The notes under the pieces are model-generated. The model searched no databases. It worked only from the letters and a program-made list of their open reading frames with translations, and had not been told where the DNA came from. This document shows, piece by piece, positions 42,865 to 51,789 of a DNA stretch of 64,000 nucleotides (position 1 is its first letter; each line of letters starts with the position of its first letter). Source of the stretch: Streptomyces sp. NBC_00457 (GTDB lineage Bacteria; Actinomycetota; Actinomycetes; Streptomycetales; Streptomycetaceae); NCBI RefSeq assembly GCF_036014015.1, contig NZ_CP107905.1, forward strand, positions 4,340,001 to 4,404,000. Direction: 5' to 3'. Both the position numbers and the translations under genes were made by a program.

Positions 42865-43382
42865 CGGTGGATACGGCGGACCGGATCCCGGTCCGCCGGC
42901 TCACCGTCCTGTACGACACCGAGTGCTCCCTGTGCACCTTCCTGCGCGACTGGCTCATACGGCAGCCGCAGCTGGTGGCGCTGGACATGGTGCCGGCGGG
43001 ATCGCGGGAGGCCCGGGGGCGGTTTCCCGGGCTCGATCACCGCGCGACTCTCGAGGAGATCACCGTCGTCGGCGACTCCGGACAGGTCTACCGCGACACC
43101 GCCGCCTGGATCGTCGTCCTGTGGGCGCTGCGCGAGCACCGGCCGCTCGCTCATCGGCTGAGCACCCCGACCGGGTCGAGGCTGGCGAGGGGCGCGGTGC
43201 TCGCCGCCGCCAAATGGCGTGGAGGTCAGTGGGGCGGGGCCAAGCGGGGCGGGGGCCGGACGGGCGGGGGCCAGTGGGGCGGCAGCGTGTACCGCCGCGC
43301 GGACGGATGGACCTACGAGCCGAAGCTCGGGTGGTTCTACGATCCGCCGGGGTGCGACAGCGGTGCCTGCGCCGCTGATTAG
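42861..43382 (+). CDS. DCC family thiol-disulfide oxidoreductase (DUF393)
   Basis: The 173-residue protein has the DCC signature: LTVLYDTECSLCTFLRDWL with a CxxC redox pair, LVALDMVPAGSREARGRFPG, DSGQVYRDTAAWIVVLWAL. A glycine/tryptophan-rich stretch (residues about 115-140, GGQWGGAKRGGGRTGGGQWG) is an unusual insertion, followed by a conserved end YEPKLGWFYDPPGCDSGAC. It is a thioredoxin-fold protein coupled to the membrane protein upstream. ATG 42861 lies in the ATGA overlap. Confidence 0.82.
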   Translation: MTVDTADRIPVRRLTVLYDTECSLCTFLRDWLIRQPQLVALDMVPAGSREARGRFPGLDHRATLEEITVVGDSGQVYRDTAAWIVVLWALREHRPLAHRLSTPTGSRLARGAVLAAAKWRGGQWGGAKRGGGRTGGGQWGGSVYRRADGWTYEPKLGWFYDPPGCDSGACAAD

Positions 43383-43393
43383 GCTCTTGTTCC

Positions 43394-44143
43394 GTGCCTG
43401 CGAACAACGACGGCCCCGATGAGGGCAGTACCCCGAGCAAGTCCGAGCAGACCCGCGCGGTGATCCTGGAGACGGCGATGCGGCTCTTCCAGGAGCGGGG
43501 GTACGACAAGACCACCATGCGGGCCATCGCCCAGGAGGCCGGAGTCTCCGTCGGCAACGCGTACTACTACTTCGCCGGCAAGGAACACCTGATCCAGGGC
43601 TTCTACGACCGGATCGCCGCCGAGCACCAGGCGGCGGTCCGGGAGGTCCTGGACCGGGAGACGGGTCTGGAGGCGCGGCTCGCGGGCGTCCTGAAGGCGT
43701 GGCTCGACGTCGCACAGCCGTACCACGAGTTCGCTGTGCAGTTCTTCAAGAACGCCGCCGATCCCGACAGCCCGCTCAGCCCCTTCTCCCCGGAGTCGGA
43801 GCACGCGCGCGTGGAGGCCATCTCCGTCCACCGCGAGGTGCTCTCCGGCGCTACGAAGACCAAGGTCCCGGAGGAACTGCGGGACATCCTCCCCGAGTTG
43901 ATGTGGCTCTCCCAGATGGGGCTCGTCCTGTACTGGATCTTCGACCGGACCGAAGGACGCGAGCGGAGCTATCGCCTGGCCGAGCGAGGGGCACGGCTCA
44001 CCGCGCTCGGCGTGTCGCTGGCCCGCTTCCGGGTGCTGCGGCCGCTGGTGCGGGAGGTGCATGAGCTGTTCACGGACTTCCTTCCCGGGATGACGAAGGT
44101 GCTGACGGAGCCGGGGGACAGCAAGGGGCGCCGGGGCGAGTGA
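43394..44143 (+). CDS. TetR-family regulator, likely repressor of the DCC operon
   Basis: The 249-residue protein has a TetR N-terminal domain (RAVILETAMRLFQERGYDKT, TMRAIAQEAGVSVGNAYYYF) and a C-terminal helical domain (VLKAWLDVAQPYHEFAVQFF, DILPELMWLSQMGLVLYWIF). It follows the DCC gene by 11 nt at GTG 43394 and so is probably in the same operon, giving feedback through the twin TTGAACRCGTTCAA sites. The ligand is unknown. Confidence 0.9.
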   Translation: MPANNDGPDEGSTPSKSEQTRAVILETAMRLFQERGYDKTTMRAIAQEAGVSVGNAYYYFAGKEHLIQGFYDRIAAEHQAAVREVLDRETGLEARLAGVLKAWLDVAQPYHEFAVQFFKNAADPDSPLSPFSPESEHARVEAISVHREVLSGATKTKVPEELRDILPELMWLSQMGLVLYWIFDRTEGRERSYRLAERGARLTALGVSLARFRVLRPLVREVHELFTDFLPGMTKVLTEPGDSKGRRGE

Positions 44144-44233
44144 TCACTTTCGGGTGAACGGGTTCGAAGGGGACATCGGGCGACCGGGCTGCCTACGATG
44201 ATGCTCTCGACACCAGCCCACGGGAGGCACGTG

Positions 44234-44842
44234 ATGTCCGCAGCATCCGTCGAGCAGCCACAGGACGATAGGCCGCTGATCGCGGAGGCGAATCGCGTCA
44301 TGGAACGCCTCCGGGGCCAACGCGTCGAGATCATCGAAGGGCTGATCGTCGTGACCCCACTCCCGGACCTCGGTCATGCCAGAGCGCTCAAGAAGCTGGC
44401 CCGCCCGTTCGAGGTCGCCGGGCTCGACGAAGACGAGACCGAAGTACACCAGGGCATCGGCGTCTGGCTGCCTGACGGCCCCGAGGACTATGCGATCCCG
44501 GATCTCTGTGTGGTGGACGCCGACATCGACGACCAGCTCATCGAGAACAACTGCTACGACCCGGCTGCCTTCCGCCTCGTACTAGAGGTCACCTCCAGCA
44601 ACTGGCAAGCCGACCTGCGCGCCAAGGTCAAGGCCTACGCCCAGGCAAAGATTCCGGTCTACGTCATCGTCAACCGCAAGCACCAGCGCCTGCACGTCCT
44701 CACCGACCCCGCCGGGGACACGTACGAGAACCATCGCCCGTACGTCCCCGGCGAAATCGCCACCCTCCCCGACACTCTCGGCGCCAAGGTCACCCTCGAT
44801 GTCGACGAGATCCTCAAAGCCGGTCAGCCGAGGGCTAATTGA
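44234..44842 (+). CDS. Uma2 family restriction-endonuclease-like protein
   Basis: The 202-residue protein belongs to the Uma2/DUF820 PD-(D/E)XK superfamily: RVEIIEGLIVVTPLPDLGHA, then D90 in IPDLCVVD, E118 in LVLEVTSS, K131/K133 in RAKVKAYAQAKIPVYVIVN. All catalytic positions are filled. Streptomyces genomes carry dozens of these genes and their role is not established. ATG 44234 has GGGAGG at 6 nt. Its stop overlaps the converging MMPL gene by 8 bp. Confidence 0.88.
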   Translation: MSAASVEQPQDDRPLIAEANRVMERLRGQRVEIIEGLIVVTPLPDLGHARALKKLARPFEVAGLDEDETEVHQGIGVWLPDGPEDYAIPDLCVVDADIDDQLIENNCYDPAAFRLVLEVTSSNWQADLRAKVKAYAQAKIPVYVIVNRKHQRLHVLTDPAGDTYENHRPYVPGEIATLPDTLGAKVTLDVDEILKAGQPRAN

Positions 44843-47246
44843 CCGCGTCCACCTCCCCCTCCGCCAACTCCACGTCGAACACCAACGGCCCGTCCTCCAC
44901 CACCACATGCCGTGCCCGCGACCCGTACGAAGCCGCAGTCGTCGCCAGGAGATACGACCCCGGTGCCGGGACGGACAGGATGTATGAGCCGTCGGCCAGG
45001 GATGTGACCCGGTCCAGTTGACGGCCGCCCTTCGAGAGCAGCGTCACCGCTGCGCCCCCGACCGGCTCGCCGTCGGCCGTGCGGATGTAGCCGTGGACGA
45101 CTGAGGCAGCACCCTCCATGGCAGGCTCCGTTTCTTCCTCACGCGGTTCCACCGCCAGATGCGGCAGCCGCTTCTCCAGGCCGGCCGGCAACCACCAGTT
45201 GGTGTTGCCGAGCAGATGCATCGCGGCCGGTACCAGGGCCGTGCGGAGGATGAAGGCGTCGAGGGCGACCGCCCCGGCGAGGCCGATGCCCGCCATCGCG
45301 GCCTCCAGCTCACCGCTGAGGATGAAGGCGCTGAAGACGCACATCATGATCAGGGCCGCGCAGTTGATGACGCGGCTCGTCTCCGCCAGGCCCACGCGGA
45401 CCGCACGCGCGTTGTCCTTGGTGTGCACCCACTCCTCGTGCATGCGGCTCACCAGGAACACCTGGTAGTCCATCGAGAGGCCGAAGAGCAGGGACAGCAT
45501 GATCACCGGCAGGAAGGCGGCGATCGGGCCCTCCTTGCCGAGGCCGAGGATCTCGGTGCCCCAGCCCCATTGGAAGATCGCCACGAGTACGCCGAAGGAC
45601 GCGGCCGCCGCGACGAGGTTCATCACCGCGGCCGTCAGGGGCACCACCAGGGAGCGGAAGGCCACCATCAGCAGCAGGAAACCGAGGGTGATGATCGCCG
45701 CGATGAAGTACGGGAGGCGGTCGGCGGTCACCGACGCGAAGTCCTTGGACACCGCCGTCACCCCGCCCACGTGCGCCTCGACGTCGGCCGCTGGGATGAC
45801 GTCGTCGCGCAGGCGGTCGATCAGCCGGTCGGTCTCCACATCCTGCGGTGACGTGGTCGGAACCACCTGGATCACCGAGACGCCGTTCGCGGGCGGCAGT
45901 GCGGCGACCGCCGCCACACCCTCCGTCGACTCGATGCTCGAGACGAGCCCCGTCGTGGCTTCGCCGTCCACCACCACCTGCAGCGGCCCGTTGAAACCGG
46001 GCCCGAAACCCTCGGCGAGCAGGTCGTACGCCTGCCGGGTCGTCGTCGACTCCTTGTGGTTGCCCTGGTCCGAGGTGCCGAGCCGGATCGACAGGACGGG
46101 GATCGAGAGGCCGACCATGACGAGGAGGGCCACGACGGCGGTGGAGCGGGGGCGGCGTTCGACGTACGCCGACCAGCGCGCCGCCGGCCCGCTCGCGTGC
46201 TCCGGCTCCGGTCCCGCCGCGGCGAGCCGACGCCGCTGCCGGCGGCTGAGGACCCGCATGCCGAGCAGTCCGAGGAGCGCCGGCAGCAGGGTGACCGCGG
46301 CCAGCACGCCCAGCACGACGGTCAGGGACGTCGCGATGACCACGCCGTCGAGGAAGCGCAGATTCATCACCAGCATGCCGGCGAGGGCGATGACCACGGT
46401 GCCGCCCGCGAACAGCACGGCACGTCCCGAGGTGTTGAGGGCCTTCACTGCCGCCTCCTCCGGCTTCATCCCGCGCAGGATGCCGCGCCGGTGCCGGGTG
46501 ACGATGAACAACGCGTAGTCGATGCCCACGCCCAGGCCGATCAACGAGCCGAGCAGCGGGGCGACATCGGGGACGTTCGTGACATGGCTGATCAGTCCCG
46601 TCCCCATCAGGCCGATGCCCAGCGCGACGACCGCCACGACGATCGGCAGCAGCATCGCGAAGAACGCGCCGAAGGCGAGGAAGAGGACGATCGCCGCCGC
46701 CAGGACGCCGACCAGCTCGGACGTACCCTGGGCCGCCTCCTGGACCCGGGTGATCGCCTGACCGCCCAACTCCACCTGCAGGCCGTCGCGTTCGGCGTCC
46801 TGCGCCGTGTCGACGACGTCCTCCACCAGCTCCTTGGGCACGGCGTTCGCCTGCTCGGTGAAGGTGACCTGGGCGTAGGCGATCCGCCCGTTCTCACTGA
46901 TCTGCGCCGCTCCGCCCTCAGCCGCGTACGGGCTGGTGACCTCGCCGACCCCCTCCATGCCCGCGATCTCGTTCAGCGCGGGCTCGATCCGGGACTGCAC
47001 GGACCCGTCCCGAACCGATCCCTCGTCGACCTTCCACACGATCGTGTCGGTGTCGCCGGAACTCTCCGGGAACGCCTTCTCCATCAGGTCGTACGCCTTT
47101 TTGGAGTCCGTGTTGGGCAGGGAGAAGACGTTCGCGTAGTCCGTGCCCGCGGCCGATCCCGCGAAGCTCACGCCGAACAGTGCCCCCACCCACAGCAACA
47201 GGACCACCAGCCGGTGCCGATAGCACCAGCGTGCCAATGCCGCCAC
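44835..47246 (-). CDS. MMPL family transporter with C-terminal carboxypeptidase-regulatory-like domain
   Basis: The 803-residue protein has two RND-type halves: helix 1 in RLVVLLLWVGALFGVSFAG, a periplasmic loop, then five helices with GLGVGIDYALFIVTRHRRG; the second half repeats this with LSMDYQVFLVSRMHEEWVHT. After the last helices, residues about 720-803 form a transthyretin-like beta-sandwich (VHGYIRTADGEPVGGAAVTL, LADGSYILSVPAPGSYLLAT). That extra domain is not part of standard MMPL proteins. GTG 47246 has AAGGAG. It may export lipids or a surface-acting compound and is divergent from a two-component system that may control it. Confidence 0.9.
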   Translation of the reverse strand: MAALARWCYRHRLVVLLLWVGALFGVSFAGSAAGTDYANVFSLPNTDSKKAYDLMEKAFPESSGDTDTIVWKVDEGSVRDGSVQSRIEPALNEIAGMEGVGEVTSPYAAEGGAAQISENGRIAYAQVTFTEQANAVPKELVEDVVDTAQDAERDGLQVELGGQAITRVQEAAQGTSELVGVLAAAIVLFLAFGAFFAMLLPIVVAVVALGIGLMGTGLISHVTNVPDVAPLLGSLIGLGVGIDYALFIVTRHRRGILRGMKPEEAAVKALNTSGRAVLFAGGTVVIALAGMLVMNLRFLDGVVIATSLTVVLGVLAAVTLLPALLGLLGMRVLSRRQRRRLAAAGPEPEHASGPAARWSAYVERRPRSTAVVALLVMVGLSIPVLSIRLGTSDQGNHKESTTTRQAYDLLAEGFGPGFNGPLQVVVDGEATTGLVSSIESTEGVAAVAALPPANGVSVIQVVPTTSPQDVETDRLIDRLRDDVIPAADVEAHVGGVTAVSKDFASVTADRLPYFIAAIITLGFLLLMVAFRSLVVPLTAAVMNLVAAAASFGVLVAIFQWGWGTEILGLGKEGPIAAFLPVIMLSLLFGLSMDYQVFLVSRMHEEWVHTKDNARAVRVGLAETSRVINCAALIMMCVFSAFILSGELEAAMAGIGLAGAVALDAFILRTALVPAAMHLLGNTNWWLPAGLEKRLPHLAVEPREEETEPAMEGAASVVHGYIRTADGEPVGGAAVTLLSKGGRQLDRVTSLADGSYILSVPAPGSYLLATTAASYGSRARHVVVEDGPLVFDVELAEGEVDAVN

Positions 47247-47406
47247 GCTCAAGCTCCTTCGTCGCTCGGTTCGGTTGGTCCCCCAGGTCCTGGGCAACAG
47301 GATTGGCGGCGGCACGCGTGCGTGGACATGACCCGCCCATGACTCTCAAGGAACTCCAAAGACCGGAACGGGCCCCGTTGTCAGTGCCCGCGCCGATACT
47401 GGGGGC

Positions 47407-48096
47407 ATGTCGAAGGCTCCAGGCACTGTGCTGGTCGTCGAGGACGAGGAGAGCATCGCGGACGTCCTCGCCATAGCGCTGCGCTACCACCGGTTCGAGG
47501 TGATGATCGCGGGCACCGTCCGTGAGGCACTCACGCTCGCCGAGCGGACGCGGCCGGACGCCGCTCTGCTCGACGTCATGCTGCCGGACGGCGACGGCCG
47601 CGCCCTGGGCCACCAACTGCGGGCCGCGCGGCCCGATCTGGCGCTGGTCTTCCTCACTGCGCGCGACTCGCCCGCCGAGATAGTCGGCGCCCTCGGCTTC
47701 GGCGACGACTACATCACCAAGCCGTTCAACATCGACGAGGTCGTCGCGCGCATCACGGCGGTCCTGCGGCGCACCCGGTCGTCGGACGTCCTCCCGCAGC
47801 GCCCACCACTGCGGTACGGCGATCTGGAGCTGGACGAGACGACGTACTGCGTGCACCGCGCGGGCCGGACGGTCGAGCTCACCCCCACCGAGTACGCCCT
47901 GCTGCGCTTCCTGGTGCGCAACGGCGGCCGGATCGTCCCCAAGGAGCAACTCCTGCGCCACGTCTGGCAGTACGAGCACACCCCGCCCGAGTCGACCGTC
48001 GTGGAGACCTACATCAGCTATCTGCGGCGCAAGCTGGACGCCCTGGGCGCGCCGGTGATCACCACCCGGCGTGGCGTCGGATACGGACTGGCATGA
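47407..48096 (+). CDS. OmpR-family response regulator
   Basis: The 229-residue protein has a receiver domain (TVLVVEDEESIADVLAIALR, phospho-acceptor Asp in AALLDVMLPDGDG, Thr in FLTARD, Lys in YITKPFN) and a winged-helix DNA-binding domain (LTPTEYALLRFLVRNGGRIV, ESTVVETYISYLRRKLD). ATG 47407 is close to a GATACT box (47395-47400), so the message may be leaderless. It is coupled to the kinase by an ATGA overlap and faces the MMPL transporter gene, a likely target. Confidence 0.94.
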   Translation: MSKAPGTVLVVEDEESIADVLAIALRYHRFEVMIAGTVREALTLAERTRPDAALLDVMLPDGDGRALGHQLRAARPDLALVFLTARDSPAEIVGALGFGDDYITKPFNIDEVVARITAVLRRTRSSDVLPQRPPLRYGDLELDETTYCVHRAGRTVELTPTEYALLRFLVRNGGRIVPKEQLLRHVWQYEHTPPESTVVETYISYLRRKLDALGAPVITTRRGVGYGLA

Positions 48097-49553
48097 CGCT
48101 CGGGCGGTTTCGGTGCAAGCGCGGCGGGATCCACTCGCTGCGCGCCAAGCTGACGCTGGCGAACGTGGCGCTGCTGGCGCTCGGCATCGTCATGGCGACC
48201 GCGGTGAGCCTGATGACCGCGCGGCACTATCTGCTCGACAAGGTGGACTCGGAGCTGGTCAGCGAGCGTATCTCGCTGCAGAACGCCGGGTTCACCATGG
48301 AGCAGATCGAGTCGCTGGGCGAAGTGGCCGTCGCCCTCGACAACTTCACCGCCGACGACACCGACGCGCTGCCCAACACGGCGGCCTCCGTGTTCGTCGC
48401 CGTCGACGGCAAGGGCAGCCCCGTGGCGCTCGGGCCGCTCGCGCCCACGGAGCGGCAGCGGGCGCTCGCCGAGGCCACGGACGACCCGGCCGCGCTCGCC
48501 GCCGAGACGGGGCCGCGGGACGTGCGGGTCGGGGACGAGTCGTACCGGATGGTCGGGGCGAAGCTGTCCGACGGCACGATCGTGCTGATCGCCACCTCCA
48601 CCGAGGCCCTGCACGAAGGCATGGCCAAGGCGCTCAAGCTCGACTTCGCCTTCGGCACGATGCTGCTGGCGCTGCTCGCCTGTCTGACCATGCTCAGTGT
48701 GAGCCGCCGGATGCGGCCGCTGGAGGACATGGTGGAGACGTCGTCGGCGATCGCCGAGGGGGACCTGACCCGGCGCGTGCCGTCCAGCCGGGAAGCCACG
48801 CTGGAGGTGGAACAGCTGCGGCTCGCCCTCAACTCCATGCTCCACCAGGTCGAGTCGGCGTATCTCACCCGTGAACGCAGCGCGGCCCAGCTGCGCCGCT
48901 TCGTCGCCGACGCCTCGCACGAGCTGCGCACCCCGCTGTCCGCGATACGCGGCTATCTCCAGCTGTTCGACAGGGGGATGCTGACCGATCCTGCCGAGCG
49001 GAAGCGTGCCGGGGAGCGGGTGATGACGGAGTCCGACCGGATGGGGCGGCTCGTCGACGAAATGCTCACCCTCGCCCGTCTCGACCAGCAGCCCGAACTG
49101 CGGTTCCGGAACGTCGACCTGAGCCGCCTGGTGCGCGACGCGGCCGAGGATCTACGGGTGCAGCAGCCGGACCGGCCGATCGGCGTCGACGCCGACGGCT
49201 CCCTGCTGGTGCGCGCCGACGAGTCGGGGCTGCGGCAGGTGCTGGGCAACCTGGTGGGCAACGTACGCACGCACACGGCGGCCGATGTGCCGGTCCGGCT
49301 GGGCGTGGAGCGGAGCGACGGCGTCGTACGGCTGCGCGTCGAGGACAAGGGACCGGGGCTCGCCGAGGAGGACGCGGCCCGGATCTTCGACCGGTTCTTC
49401 CGGGCCGGGGGCGGCGCGGGCAGCGGACTGGGGATGGCGATCGTGCAGGGTGTCGTACGGGCGCACGGGGGCGATGTGGCGGTGCGGACGGCGCCGGGTG
49501 AGGGGCTGGCGGTGACGGTCACCCTGCCGGTGCGGGCGCCCATACCGTCGTAG
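48093..49553 (+). CDS. sensor histidine kinase
   Basis: The 486-residue protein has one N-terminal membrane helix (LTLANVALLALGIVMATAVS), an extracytoplasmic sensor of about 140 residues, a second helix (FGTMLLALLACLTMLSVSRR), a HAMP domain (MRPLEDMVETSSAIAEGDLT), the phospho-acceptor His in FVADASHELRTPLSAIRGY and an HATPase domain (QVLGNLVGNVRTHTAA, VEDKGPGLAEEDAARIFDRF, GSGLGMAIVQGVVRAHGG). The N-box has GNVRTHT. It phosphorylates the adjacent regulator. The signal sensed is not known. Confidence 0.94.
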   Translation: MTLGRFRCKRGGIHSLRAKLTLANVALLALGIVMATAVSLMTARHYLLDKVDSELVSERISLQNAGFTMEQIESLGEVAVALDNFTADDTDALPNTAASVFVAVDGKGSPVALGPLAPTERQRALAEATDDPAALAAETGPRDVRVGDESYRMVGAKLSDGTIVLIATSTEALHEGMAKALKLDFAFGTMLLALLACLTMLSVSRRMRPLEDMVETSSAIAEGDLTRRVPSSREATLEVEQLRLALNSMLHQVESAYLTRERSAAQLRRFVADASHELRTPLSAIRGYLQLFDRGMLTDPAERKRAGERVMTESDRMGRLVDEMLTLARLDQQPELRFRNVDLSRLVRDAAEDLRVQQPDRPIGVDADGSLLVRADESGLRQVLGNLVGNVRTHTAADVPVRLGVERSDGVVRLRVEDKGPGLAEEDAARIFDRFFRAGGGAGSGLGMAIVQGVVRAHGGDVAVRTAPGEGLAVTVTLPVRAPIPS

Positions 49554-49556
49554 CGC

Positions 49557-49958
49557 CTAGGAGGCGGCCGTCACCAGCGCCCAGACGGTCTTGCCGTGTC
49601 TGCCGCGGCTCCACACCCCCCATGCCGCCGCGACGCTCTCCACGAGATGGAGTCCGCGGCCGGTCTCCTCCCACTCGCCCACCACCCGCGGCCGGAGCTC
49701 CGCCTGGTCCTCGTCCGACACCTCGATCAGACAGGAACCGTCCGCGAGAGCGGTCACCGCCACCTCGAACTCTCGCTCCAGCAAAGGACCATGGCGTACG
49801 ACGTTGGTGGCCAGCTCGGACACCAGCAGGACCGCGTCGGCCAGCGCCGGGTCCTGCGGGCCGTGTCCCCAGTCGGTCAGATGATCCCGCACCCTCCGCC
49901 GGGCGAGACCGACGGAAGCCGGATGCCGGGGCAGCCGGAAGGAGTTGCGTCTCACCAC
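49557..49958 (-). CDS. ATP-binding anti-sigma-like regulator (RsbW/SpoIIAB type)
   Basis: The 133-residue protein is a single HATPase_c domain: SFRLPRHPASVGLARRRVRD, LLVSELATNVVRHGP as N-box, LIEVSDEDQAELRPR and TGRGLHLVESVAAAWGVW as G-boxes. Such small ATPases inhibit sigma factors or antagonise anti-anti-sigma factors in Streptomyces. GTG 49958 has GAGGAG upstream. It converges on the kinase gene with three nt between stops. No sigma factor is adjacent. Confidence 0.85.
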   Translation of the reverse strand: MVRRNSFRLPRHPASVGLARRRVRDHLTDWGHGPQDPALADAVLLVSELATNVVRHGPLLEREFEVAVTALADGSCLIEVSDEDQAELRPRVVGEWEETGRGLHLVESVAAAWGVWSRGRHGKTVWALVTAAS

Positions 49959-50061
49959 GTCTGCTCCTCATCCCACACACCTCCGTCACATGGTGCTGTG
50001 TAGAGAAGCTGCCCGGCGCCGCTGGTGCACAACACAGGGCAACGAGATCACGTCAGATCCA

Positions 50062-50152
50062 GCGCCCCGAAGGGGCGCGGGGAACTGCGCGACCAGCCAC
50101 AACGGACCCGCAGACGACCGACGGCCAATCGCGGCACATCCCGCGGAGCGTC
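50062..50152 (-). repeat. dispersed repeat, copy 4, at the end of the metallophosphoesterase gene
   Basis: Reading the reverse strand: GACGCTCCGCGGGATGTGCC, ATTGGCCGTCGGTCGTCTGC and TGGCTGGTCGCGCAG, ending in TTCCCCGCGCCCC and GGGGCGC. The first two blocks match the left half of the copy in the monooxygenase gene; the last blocks match copy 1. The hairpin GCGCCCC-GAA-GGGGCGC (50062-50078) is a likely terminator. It begins at the stop codon of the gene on the same strand. Confidence 0.75.
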
Positions 50153-51410
50153 ACGCTTGGCGTGACGCCAGTTCCACCACCGTGATGTCCGACGGCGCCC
50201 CCACCCGCGTCGGCGGCCCCCACGCGCCCGCGCCGCGGGTGACGTAGAGCTGGGTGTCGCCGTAGCGCTCCAGGCCCGCGAGGGTCGGGTTGGCGGCCGC
50301 GGCGATGAGGTTGCCGGGCCAGAGCTGGCCGCCGTGGGTGTGGCCGGAGAGCTGGAGGTCTACGCCGTGGTCGACGGCGTCGTGGATCTGGACGGGCTGG
50401 TGGGCGAGGAGCACGCACGCGCGTGCCGTGTCCCGGTCGCCGAGGGCCTTCGCGAAGTCGGGGCCTTGGCCCTCGTCCTCGCCCGAGACGTCGTTGACGC
50501 CCGCGAGGTCGAAGTGGGTCAGTTCCGTACGGGCGTTCTCCAGTGGGCGCAGGCCGAGCCGGCGCACCTCCTCGACCCACTGCTCGGCGCCGGAGAAGTA
50601 CTCGTGGTTGCCGGTGACGAAGTACGCGCCGTGCCGTGCCCTCAGCTGCGCCAGAGGTGCCGCCGCCGGGCCCAGGTCCTTGACGCTGCCGTCCACCAGG
50701 TCGCCGACCACCGCGATCAGATCGGGCTGGGTCGCGTTGATCGTGTCGACGACCTTCTGCGCGAAGCCCCGGCCGAGGACCGGGCTCAGGTGGATGTCAC
50801 TGACGACGGCGATCCGGAAACCGTGCGCCGCGCGCGGGAGTTTCGCCAGCGGGACGGTGACCCGCTTCACACTCGGACCGTTCAGGACGCCGTACGTACC
50901 GACCCCGACCGTGCCGACGGCGGCCGCGGCCGCGGCACCGCCGATGACTCGGGAGACGAAGAGGCGGCGGGAGGGGGCGGGCGGGGCCGCGGGGGATGCG
51001 GGCTCCGGTGCGGGCGGGTCGGCCGGGGCACCCACAGGTATGGGTTCCTCCTGCGGTACGGCCTGCGGTACGGCGACTTCCGCGGACGCCCGCCGCTCCA
51101 GCCACCGCCGCAGCAGTGGCCGTACGACCTCACCCGCCAGCACGGCCAGAAGGAGATATATCGACAGGGCCAGCCACAGGAAGCCAGGCCAGGCCAGAAC
51201 CTGCTGGAGCCAGAAGGGGGCGCCGGAGCGTTCGGCCACGAAGGCCGTGATCGTCAGGGTCCAGCCGCCCGCGATCAGCACCGCGCCGGTGCGCCGCACC
51301 GGGCCCGGACCGCGCGTCGTGTCGCGGAACAGGCGGCGCCAGACGAACCAGTTGCCCGCCACCAACGCGCCCAGCACGAGCAGCGCCACGAGCGCGAAGA
51401 CGATGACCAC
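50151..51410 (-). CDS. membrane metallophosphoesterase
   Basis: The 419-residue protein has several N-terminal membrane helices (VIVFALVALLVLGALVAG, FLWLALSIYLLLAVLAGEV), a Pro/Ala linker, a further hydrophobic segment (VIGGAAAAAAVGTVGVG) and a calcineurin-like phosphoesterase domain. The metal ligands are clear: SDIHLSP, VVGDLVDGS, VTGNHEYFSG, LLAHQP and LSGHTHGGQLWPG. Related YkuE-type enzymes dephosphorylate lipid or envelope substrates. GTG 51410 is the likely start. Its 3' end runs into repeat copy 4. Confidence 0.9.
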   Translation of the reverse strand: MVIVFALVALLVLGALVAGNWFVWRRLFRDTTRGPGPVRRTGAVLIAGGWTLTITAFVAERSGAPFWLQQVLAWPGFLWLALSIYLLLAVLAGEVVRPLLRRWLERRASAEVAVPQAVPQEEPIPVGAPADPPAPEPASPAAPPAPSRRLFVSRVIGGAAAAAAVGTVGVGTYGVLNGPSVKRVTVPLAKLPRAAHGFRIAVVSDIHLSPVLGRGFAQKVVDTINATQPDLIAVVGDLVDGSVKDLGPAAAPLAQLRARHGAYFVTGNHEYFSGAEQWVEEVRRLGLRPLENARTELTHFDLAGVNDVSGEDEGQGPDFAKALGDRDTARACVLLAHQPVQIHDAVDHGVDLQLSGHTHGGQLWPGNLIAAAANPTLAGLERYGDTQLYVTRGAGAWGPPTRVGAPSDITVVELASRQA

Positions 51411-51455
51411 GGTGTCGTATCCCTCAGTTGTCGACGGTCCAGTACGGCTTGTCAG

Positions 51456-51698
51456 TTATGACGTTCGGCGCAGTGCGCGAATTCCGCGCAACCCGATGCC
51501 GCCGACGACCGTCCCCAATACGAAGGAAACGACGGCGAGCAGCAGGTGCACCCAGAAGTACGCGGTCGGGTCGCCCGCGTCGTCGAACGCGAGCCCGCTG
51601 CCGTCCTTGACGAGGTTCTTGACGAAAGTGATCCAGATGATCCAGCTCCACACCCCGAAGGCGAGCAGGAACCAGGAGACGGGGCGGCTGAGCTTCAT
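51456..51698 (-). CDS. SCO4848 family membrane protein
   Basis: The 80-residue protein starts MKLSRPVSWFLLAFGVWSWI and has two membrane helices, the second in WVHLLLAVVSFVLGTVVGGI, ending GLRGIRALRRTS. This matches the actinobacterial SCO4848 family of unknown function, which sits divergent from the D,D-carboxypeptidase gene as here. ATG 51698 is preceded by GATACTGAAGG, which could be a -10 box plus weak ribosome-binding site. Confidence 0.8.
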   Translation of the reverse strand: MKLSRPVSWFLLAFGVWSWIIWITFVKNLVKDGSGLAFDDAGDPTAYFWVHLLLAVVSFVLGTVVGGIGLRGIRALRRTS

Positions 51699-51789
51699 GC
51701 CTTCAGTATCGCCGCCGCCTGTCCGGATCCGCCGCCGGGGTGGGGCGGGCGGTGGGACTTCCCGGCCCGCGACAGGTACGTTCTCGACC

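Noticed and set aside
50290..51789. Plus-strand extension of the carboxypeptidase frame over 500 codons upstream
   Set aside because: The signal peptide begins at 51790-51802; upstream is antisense to the metallophosphoesterase and SCO4848-type genes.
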